Shown here: positions 56,700 to 64,000 of the stretch, in pieces
How positions within the stretch are numbered: position 1 is the stretch's first letter
Layout: every line of letters starts with the position of its first letter
Assembly (NCBI GenBank): GCA_031216445.1
Contig: CM062210.1
Coordinates: 11,791,501 to 11,855,500, forward strand
Direction of reading: 5' to 3'
DNA: 64,000 bases
Origin: Lateolabrax maculatus
Taxonomy: Eukaryota; Chordata; Actinopteri; Acropomatiformes; Lateolabracidae
Notes under the pieces: generated by a model
Told to the model about the DNA's origin: nothing
Seen by the model: only the letters and a program-made list of their open reading frames with translations
Database searches by the model: none
Position numbers and translations under genes: made by a program

Positions 56700-59600
56700 G
56701 TGAGTGCGGTGTGTGTGTTATGACTGGGGGAACACATGGAAATATGTTCCGGGGAAGACCTTTTTATACTGGATGTGGCTCCATGCTCAGTGCAATGACT
56801 CGTTGTGTGGAAATAAAACTTAATTTTAATGGGGACTACGTAGAGCAGTGTTTTTCAATTTTACTGGCTTGTTACCAAGGCCAGATCAGCCACAAGGGGC
56901 AAAAATAAGATGTGAGCTCCACTTTCTCGCTTTCTGTGCATTATTTTTGTAATCTTTTGCTTTTAGATACTCACCAGATACTGAGAACAAAGCAGACAAC
57001 CCGTGGCACATTAGTTTATTAGTGTGTAATTTGTTTTTACCACATGTTTTAGGAATATGCAATATGTAAGCCTAATATCAACTGAAATAATAAAGGTATT
57101 CAATGTCCCTCTACAAGACAGGCTCTCGAGTTAGGATTAAAATGTGTTTGTTTTTTTGGCACATATTATCCTCCAATTACCTCCAACTCATTGTGACCCT
57201 TTGAACCTGGAGCCTTTGGACCCCATGAGGGTCAGGGGCCATGGAGCAGTTACCCACTTTGCCCAACTGATAATTCACCATCGCTGAAATCCATGTGATA
57301 CAAAGCAATGTCTACACATGATCTCTCATTACAGGTGGTAAACAACTGTAACTTTAAATATTTTTTACTGGCCTGAAGAGGGAAACCTGACCAGTATTTT
57401 CCAAGAAAAATAGCTGAGAATAGATTAAAAACTTCAGATACAGCTTCTGATCCTTTGGAGGGCCCCCGAACCTCAGTTTAACCCTCTGGCCGAGGGGTAA
57501 GGGTTCAGACCACGGTGTTTGAAAACAGTGACCCCACTATCAAGCCTGAAATCAACTAGTCTTTGAAAGTTACATGGGAAAGTTGCATACAGAGCCTTTA
57601 TTTTTGTCAGTTCTTGCATATTATTACAGTTACACTCAGTCCCAGTATATTAGGTACACCAAGCTAAAACTGATGCAGGCTGATACCACAGTTCTGCAAT
57701 GATAATAATAGTTTTATATTGTTCCGTTTTTGTTGAAACTGTTTTAGTTTTTACTTTATGGTCATATTGGAGGCTGTGGTTTCTGGTGCAGCATTATTAT
57801 TACCCTATTTGTTACACACTGTATTTAGGTTTGTTACAGTATAATTGAGTGTTAAAATGATGTTTTTACCAAACCTAGTGCACACATGCAGTGACACACA
57901 TAGCCATTTTGGCATAACGTAACCCATGACTCATTTACCTTCCCCTTTTTTTCATACCTCATGTCCTCTCATTCTTGGGTTCTGTTCCTCTCTCTTCAGA
58001 CCATCGCTGAGTTTGATCTGGGGACAGTTAACTATGAGGTGAAGTCACCAAAGTGCCACGAGCTGAGTTTGGTGGCGCCTCCACATGACCGCATCAGCTT
58101 CAACTTCCGCTGTGAACAGGAGGCCCAGGAGTGGGCTACGGTGGTGACATCATCATTGAGAGAAGCACAAAGAGGTCAGTCGCCCTTCTTGTCAAATACT
58201 CAATGTGCTTGTATATAACAACCATAGATATTTCATACCTTGTAAAATGGTCCTATGATCCTTTTCAAACCTACATGAGAAACCGATGTTGTGTCTTCTC
58301 AGTTGGTGGGATTAATTTGCCCTGTAGTGAACTTAGTTTGAGCAAATTGAGCTTGACATATCAAACCGGTTTGAACAAAAGAACTTTTCATTGCACTGCT
58401 CGATGTTTGTTAACATCACCACCGTCAATCTCAACGGCTGTAACTAAGCTTCATAGTTTGACTTCAGAGGGAATTTCAATAAATTGGTCTGTGCTTACTA
58501 ATATGGCATTTGTTTACCCGCTCACTTAAATTTAAAGAAAATAATTGTGGAATTATCAAAACTATAACCAATTTGGGCTGACATCAAAATTAATTTATAC
58601 ATAATTGTGCAGTTAATAGTTATGGATAACTATTTAAGTTAGCAGCTGTGGCTGTAACACAAATTCAGGCCCATATTTTTCAACTAACGTAACATAGTGT
58701 AGTTGTAAATGCTGACATAAGAACATCCCCTACAAATCTCCCTTTGGACGTACTGTACTGCACACTGGGCTCAACCAGCTGAGAACAGACCTTAGGAATA
58801 GACTTATTTAGGACATGCTGTTCTGGATACCAGGAGGATGTAGAAGAGAGATTTGTCTGGGCTGCTTCATGAGTTATACATGCATCTCCCTGTACAATAG
58901 GTTGAATTGTTTTTCTGGACTGACTTGCCTGGCATACAAACCAACATAAAATATGTGGAATCAGCATTGCAAGTGACAGCGTACTAGACAAATTATCCCT
59001 GTGGCGGGAAAACACAGAAGTCTTTTTGTCGACGGATCTCATTTTAACACATTCAAACTGAATGGATTGTGAGAAGGGTTAACAGTTGCTCTCCCTGTAG
59101 TTCTGGTCTAATGTAACTCTGTTAACTGCTCTGCTTCCTCTGTTACCTTGACTTACATGACGCAGCATGATAATGTATCAGATAAATTAGCTAAGATCAG
59201 AGACAGAGCTGACTGTGTCATTCAGATGACCAGAAGACAAGAGATCAGAAGAAAATATTCACCTTGTTATTTACTTTGTTGTCCGTTCTGCTAAAAAGTA
59301 CCTCTATTAAGACCAGACAAGATGGAACAATATTAAATTTAAAGATTTCGGTCAGACAATAGGTGAGGTTTTTTGTAAAGTATGGAAAAGTTGAATGTTT
59401 CTTGTGCTTTCTATGTTTGTTTATCTAAATGCTTTTTTCTGGTTTTCAACATTTCTCATTGGCAGTCGCCCCTCAAGTTAATGTTCCACAGCGCCCCCTG
59501 AATGGTCTCGATCAACAGAACACCTTGGCCTTGCAACAAACAGGTGTGTACACTTTAGATCTTCCTGCCAATATGAAATGTTATCTTTTTCTAGATCTGA

Positions 59601-59725
59601 TCTAACTAATTCATTAATTTGTTCACTCATTTTATTCATTTATTGAATCAATGTTAGCCCCCCAGTGGCTGTTTAAAGGTATGGTGATATCCTCTGCACA
59701 CACTTGCCGGTATGTTCACCGAGTA

Positions 59726-59758
<33 letters not shown>

Positions 59759-62546
59759 ATCCATCTGTAGAGGAAACCTGCATTGAGCTGACCCGAGCCA
59801 TAGAAGCAGGTGACATACAGTCTGCTTCTGTCTTTGCTGCCACGCTTGCCCGACAACAGGCCGCGCTCAAGATTCAGCCCTCTGCCAGAGACTATGAAGA
59901 CACTGAAATCAAGTAGGAGCATCATCATTATTAATTATTATTTTACCATTTAACAAACATAATTGATGGTCAATATTTCTTTAAATGTATATTTTGAAAT
60001 GTGATATAAAGAAGATTATGACACAGTTTATTCAAACTATGTGGCTAATGGCTTGTGTTTCATAACAGCTTGGCTGTTGTAGTTGAGGATTCTTCTTCAT
60101 CCTGTTGTGTCACTGTGAAAGTTTTCCCACATATGACTACTGCACTGCTGAAACAGCAGGTTAGTCTGAAGAATTCTTCTTTTCTTTGTTTGTGTCCTGA
60201 AAGAATCAACTCAAGTCGATTCTATTTACATAGCCATAAATCACATTTGCCTGAAAGGGCTTCAAAAATCTTCTGTCTCATGCTTTCTTTTTTTTGGTTT
60301 TCTTCCAACTCAGATGTTTCTTGAGTATGGCTTTCACCCACGGGTGCAGCGCTGGGTGATTGGCCAGTGTCTGTGCACTGACCAGCGTTCTCTGGCCTCC
60401 TATGGGGTTCATCAGAACGGTGACACAGCCTTCTTGTACCTCCTGTCTGCCCGTCATGCTCGCTTGACCCTCCAAGTCCTCCAGCAGGATCAAGAGAGTG
60501 CCCTCCTTCTCAGTCCCCCTTCTCTTTCTCTCCCAACTCCTCCCCTGCCGGCTACCTCTGCAAATGGCCCCTCATCTCTCGACCGGAGGCCTTACACCAC
60601 CCTGCCTCCTAGACTCCATACCAGCAGCAATAATGGTGAGTTGTCACAGTTGTCGGATCAGATTGGCTGCAACTTTTCAATTTCATTGAGGAAACATGAG
60701 GTTATACATGTTTATTTAGTGCTTTAGGCACACAATAACACTGTTGAGTTAACAAAATAAATGATTGATTTTTTTTTTTTTTTTTTTGTGGTGCCAAACA
60801 AATGGTAATACCAGTGTCATATGTTTTTCTATCCCCAGTAAACCCACTGGCTTATCTATTTAAGTTTACTATACAATAATTCTCTGTAAGTCATTGTGGT
60901 GTCACAATTTAGGGAATTTTTAATTAAGCAGAAAGAAGTAGTAGTAGGAAGCAGAAGTGTCCTATAACCTTTGCCTGACCTATTTAGAGCAGCTATACAA
61001 CAGAAAACAAAAGCAGTGCTTTACAATATACTGTGTTATACAAACAAATATAATCTTAGGACTGCAACCTTATTGAATTGAGAACTTTGCGTTGAAACAG
61101 TGTGGTCCAGTGTATTGTCCTTCATGAGAAGTGCTTGTTGTGACTGCCCACACAAAAATGTAACAGTGGACAGTAATGGGAAAACTCAAAGTAGACCAGT
61201 AGACTAATAAACCAATTTAAATGTGCTTAGCCATGAAATAAACTGTAGTTGAAAACTCTTGTGTAAGTGTAATAGTCTGATGTTGTTCGACATGATGTAT
61301 TACATTTGACAGTGCACTGTTATTTATTTTAGACCTATTTCTAATTGATTTTTAAGAAGTAAAAAATCAAAGGAGATCAGTGCAACAGACAGTGTTAACA
61401 TCTGACAGAGAACTATCTAGGAGGGTTTGCACTTACACACAGTATAAGTATCAAAGGTTACATACGGGGGGGCACATATTTACTTTACAAGGACAAATAT
61501 TTAATTTCATTGTTCATTCATTGCGTCTATAATTCGCACAAGTGCTTTTGATGCATATTATTATATTATATGAAATAATATATTTATATTTACAATGATA
61601 TGTCAAAGGAGACAACTCAATTGCTTATTATATATATTTTTTTCTGTTAAAATGTTTCAGGTGGGTCAGAGAGAGGAAACCTCAGTGAGATCAGAGATCT
61701 CATCAACCTGGAGATGCCTCAGCTCAATGACGCACTGAGACTCAACACAGCATCCACTCAGGTAATAGACAGCAGTGTTTTGATAGAATATGTCATAAGA
61801 AAAGTCATTTGATAAAGCATACGTTCCATGTAATGCTGTTTCTCACATTTAAACATAATACTGAAAAGGTGAATGGCAAAGTTCAACAAGACAATAGAAA
61901 GCAAAGAATAAAAGCACCACTCTGTGCTTCAGGGTTGGTCGTGCCCTTCTTGCACTTACATCAACAAACCAACACGGCCGGGCTGTGAGATATGCAGCAC
62001 GAACCGCCCTGAGAACTACATCATCCCGGGTGGATATCGACCTGACGCACTGGAACTCAGACGGATCCAGCAGGAGAAGGAGGCTATCAGACAGTACCAG
62101 CAGGTATGAAGAACACACTCACACCTGTACCACCGAGCATTCCACGCACCCACAGTCCTACATTTACAGTCATACACCTTTATGTATGTCTGTCACTCAC
62201 ATATACTTAGAGTAAAACCTTATTTTGGTGTACCATTTGGTGAATATTACATAGAAGGGTTAAACAACGCTTTTTTTTTTTCTTTTTTTTTTACAAATAA
62301 TATTTTGTTAAAAAAAAAAAGTGCAAGGGCTCCAAATTGGACAAAATAGTCAGGAAAATAATATGGAGAGGAAAGTATGAAATTGATTCAAAGTTGACAT
62401 TTGAATTCAAATTTAAAGGCTCTCTCAGGTTGACTCTCTTCTCTTCTGTCTCTGTTTTTTTGAAGGAGAAAGGGAGAAGAGAGGTGCTGAGGAGTGCTGA
62501 GGCTCAAAACAACTCACTCCTGTTTAACTTGGACCAGGACTACTGA
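56427..62546 (+). CDS. sharpin: sharpin, SHANK-associated RH domain interactor (LUBAC subunit), 477 aa, 9 coding exons
   Basis: Sharpin works with HOIP and HOIL-1 to make linear (Met1) ubiquitin chains in NF-kB and death signalling. Coding exons: 56427-56699, 58000-58174, 59466-59543, 59771-59912, 60069-60159, 60314-60635, 61661-61761, 61933-62103, 62466-62546. All are GT-AG with consistent phases. The N-terminal PH-like domain is at ~36-147 and matches human (VCHSGIRPL, LQLSMDPGKSGEFRLSLQ, EQEAQEWA). The ubiquitin-like domain is at ~223-300 (VQRWVIGQCLC, SLASYGVHQNGD, FLYLLSA). The NZF finger has zinc ligands C398, C401, C412, C415 (WSCPSCTYINKPTRPGCEIC). The ATG at 56427 is chosen because it is in frame with the PH domain; an upstream ATG at 56410 is out of frame. 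It is longer than human (~387), partly from a C-terminal tail resembling HOIL-1. Confidence 0.96.
56700..57999 (+). other. sharpin intron 1
   Basis: 1.3 kb between exons 1 and 2, no exon or repeat with clear ends seen. Confidence 0.7.
58000..58174 (+). CDS. sharpin: sharpin exon 2: second half of PH-like domain
   Basis: 175 nt, phase 0/1. It encodes TIAEFDLGTVNYEVKSP, CHELSLVAPPHDRISFNF and EQEAQEWATVV. It ends the pleckstrin-like fold used for dimerisation in mammalian SHARPIN. Confidence 0.95.
58175..59465 (+). other. sharpin intron 2
   Basis: 1.3 kb, with a 120-codon minus-strand frame (58680-59042) lacking recognisable domains; judged chance. Confidence 0.7.
59466..59543 (+). CDS. sharpin: sharpin exon 3: linker
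   Basis: 78 nt, phase 1/1, between ttggcag and gtgtgt. It encodes a Pro/Gln linker (VAPQVNVPQRPLNGLDQQ). It is not strongly conserved; it is supported by splice signals and frame on both sides. Confidence 0.8.
59732..59758. repeat. (GT)n microsatellite near sharpin exon 4
   Basis: GT run ending 12 nt upstream of the exon start at 59771. Confidence 0.95.
59771..59912 (+). CDS. sharpin: sharpin exon 4: helical EETCIELTRAIEAGD region
   Basis: 142 nt, phase 1/2. ELTRAIEAGDIQSASVFAA and LARQQAAL align with human SLARAIAGGDEKGAAQVAA and LAQHRVAL, the LUBAC-tethering helix preceding the UBL. A (GT)n run at 59732-59758 ends 12 nt before the acceptor. Confidence 0.93.
60069..60159 (+). CDS. sharpin: sharpin exon 5: start of ubiquitin-like domain
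   Basis: 91 nt, phase 2/0. It encodes NLAVVVEDSSSSCC, VTVKVFPHMTTALLKQQ, the first strands and helix of the UBL, equivalent to human LQVTLEDA and VALQVHPHCTVAALQEQ. Confidence 0.93.
60314..60635 (+). CDS. sharpin: sharpin exon 6: rest of UBL domain and Pro/Ser linker
   Basis: 322 nt, phase 0/1. It holds FLEYGFHPRVQRWVIGQC and SLASYGVHQNGDTAFLYLL, the region that in mammals binds HOIP's UBA. A Leu/Pro/Ser-rich disordered linker follows. Confidence 0.96.
60636..61660 (+). other. sharpin intron 6
   Basis: 1.0 kb AT-rich intron with a T-run at 60770-60787. Nothing else seen. Confidence 0.7.
61661..61761 (+). CDS. sharpin: sharpin exon 7: linker helix before NZF
   Basis: 101 nt, phase 1/0. It encodes SEIRDLINLEMPQLNDALRL and a short tail, likely a helix, with no clear counterpart in the human protein. 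Confidence 0.9.
61933..62103 (+). CDS. sharpin: sharpin exon 8: NZF zinc finger and post-NZF tail
   Basis: 171 nt, phase 0/0. The Npl4-type finger (W396, C398, C401, N405, C412, C415) is followed by YRPDALELRR and EKEAIRQYQQ. The tail resembles the segment after the NZF of RBCK1/HOIL-1 (YQPDEEERAR, EEALRQYQQ). Confidence 0.96.
62466..62546 (+). CDS. sharpin: sharpin exon 9: C-terminal tail and stop
   Basis: 27 codons including TGA at 62544-62546. It is charged, then ends NNSLLFNLDQDY. Acceptor tttttttgaag. In frame with exon 8. Confidence 0.88.
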   Translation, partial: EKGRREVLRSAEAQNNSLLFNLDQDY

Positions 62547-62919
62547 ACACACACAGACATACACACACTCTGTTTGTTTATGTTTCATTCACAGACAGTC
62601 TGAACTTGTAGCACCATTTTGGTTGCACTCATCAGAAACTTTTAGATCACATATAAAATCATCATGCACAATGTCTACAGTATATGCAGGTCTGTATGCT
62701 TGAATTGAAGGCATATGGTTCTGTTATTTACCCTGAAGTTGAATGTAGGTGGAAGAGCTAATTTGCACTGATACCACTGAAGCCTATTTAAGCCTAGTAC
62801 TGGCCAAACAAGCAATACAGGTGGTGGCATATGTGCATCCCTGGCTCCCGTGTTTTGCATGTTCATTAGATCCTACAGTAGAGAGACTGTATGTGTGAGA
62901 ACAGTGAATTTTACATTTT

Positions 62920-62925
62920 ATTAAA
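62920..62925 (+). terminator. candidate sharpin poly(A) signal ATTAAA
   Basis: ATTAAA about 375 nt after the sharpin stop. Later AATAAA copies occur near 63501 and 63642, but those are inside the inverted-repeat element at 63038-63980. Confidence 0.35.
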
Positions 62926-63037
62926 ATGTACCATACCTTGGTGAAAAGTAGAAACTGACCGAATATTAACATTTGAGGGTTAAAGAAATCTGACGAAGAT
63001 GGATTTTTCTTTACATAAAAATGTTTCTAGCCCTGAC

Positions 63038-63980
63038 GCCTGTATCACAAAGCGGGTTCAGCTTATTCTGGCTTTCTTGGGGTCACCTGGCTTTACTGAG
63101 CTTAACAGTGTCCGTCCTTGATAACTGGTATCACAAATGTGGTCGTCAGTTGGTGCTGTTAACTCTGGGTTTTACTATCCAACAACGAGCATGTGAAAGA
63201 TGAGTTGATAATTACAAGTGACATCATCCAAAACATGAATTTAAGTACTTAATATGAAATGAGTTTAAACAGTGATACCTGCATGAAAATTCAGTTAATT
63301 TCCAGATACTGAATTGTTTTTTTTCTTTGTTGTTTTTTGACTGATGATAAAGAATCTTATATGAACAAGTTCAAAGTAATGTTTGTGCTGCAATGTCAGA
63401 GAGAAGAAGAAAATGAGTTAATGCCTGATCTATCTGACCTACATGTTGCACTTATAATCATGGGAAATATTTAAGAATGACTTTAATTATTTTTCTTAAA
63501 AAATAAAACCGAGGGTACAGTTTTTATTTCCAATTATCATCACAACGTTTCATCATGTTATGTGCAGTGCAGTGATGGAGTAAGAGTGTAAATTCATCCA
63601 AACTGTCAGGAATCTTGTCAAGAATTAAATAATCTTTGCGTAATAAAGGCGTAGACACATGGAAAGCCTGGAACAGCAAAACAAATGATCTATAAAAATA
63701 TCTATTGCTCTTTATCATTTGTCGCTTTATTGAAAACTCTTTTGTCCCTGTCAGGATCCTGTAGGAATGATGACTCCGTATTTCCAGTGAGCAGATTGGT
63801 CAGTGGTCGGGTTGTTTACAGTTGTTGATCTAATCCTCTGGAGTTAACCTGCTCCGGGGCAGATTAGCCGTGCAGTAGAGGTTGCCATGGTGATCTCCCT
63901 TGGTTAAAAGTGAGCGGAAAACCTGGGTGAAGCTCAAAGATAGCTGGCTAACCCACTAATCTCGCTTTGTGGTACAAGCC
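63038..63980. mobile_element. ~943-bp inverted-repeat element downstream of sharpin
   Basis: The left end GCCTGTATCACAAAGCGGGT pairs with the reverse complement of the right end, GGCTTGTACCACAAAGCGAG (about 16 of 20). No long ORF. Resembles an abundant teleost family whose ends read 'tatcacaaagcgg'. It fills most of the right edge. Confidence 0.7.
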
Positions 63981-64000
63981 CTTGGCAATATATATTGGTC

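Noticed and set aside
1..64000. CRISPR arrays, operons, phage or integrated viral genes
   Set aside because: None seen; repeats are microsatellites and short inverted-repeat elements, and genes are intron-split vertebrate genes.

Overview
This is nuclear DNA of a ray-finned fish, most likely a percomorph teleost. The evidence is split vertebrate genes with GT-AG introns, very frequent (CA)n/(TG)n microsatellites, a CpG-rich gene promoter, and short inverted-repeat elements of kinds that are widespread in teleost genomes. There is no bacterial, viral or organellar gene organisation.

Three protein genes and one tRNA gene can be supported. (1) myrip (plus strand): 15 coding exons from 21867 to 47594 encode the last ~937 residues of myosin VIIA and Rab interacting protein (Slac2-c). 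These run from the second Slp-homology segment through the myosin- and actin-binding parts to the stop. The exons for the start codon, first Slp-homology helix and zinc finger were not found and probably lie beyond the left edge, so positions 1-21866 are read as a large intron. (2) prlh2 (minus strand, 52610-50345): a three-exon gene for the teleost C-RFa/prolactin-releasing peptide precursor of 123 residues, tail-to-tail with myrip. (3) A tRNA-Arg(CCG)-like gene at 55148-55220. (4) sharpin (plus strand, 56427-62546): nine coding exons encode a 477-residue LUBAC subunit with PH-like, ubiquitin-like and NZF zinc-finger domains. It is head-to-head with prlh2 across about 3.8 kb.

Region by region: 1-21866 is intron with dispersed repeats, two TTAA-bounded inverted-repeat elements and a broken copy of an unrecognised coiled-coil gene (11185-11764). 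21867-47594 is the myrip exon cluster; its 11.8-kb intron holds a second, truncated copy of the coiled-coil locus (29741-29932) and a stretch open in both strands (32461-33079). 47595-50340 is myrip 3' UTR and convergent spacer. 50345-52640 is prlh2 with its TATA promoter. 52700-56100 is spacer with the tRNA and two repeat remnants. 56100-62546 is the sharpin CpG promoter and gene. The right end is a ~940-bp inverted-repeat element.

The genes act in different pathways: melanosome/secretory-granule transport on actin (myrip), a secreted RFamide neuropeptide (prlh2), and linear ubiquitin/NF-kB signalling (sharpin). The myrip-prlh2 neighbourhood mirrors the mammalian MLPH-PRLH pair and fits descent from one ancestral pair by vertebrate genome duplication. 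The points most worth a second look are the duplicated coiled-coil locus with an unusually conserved coding core, TG repeats repeatedly placed at 3' splice sites, a repeat-like sequence supplying a splice acceptor, and a HOIL-1-like tail on fish Sharpin.
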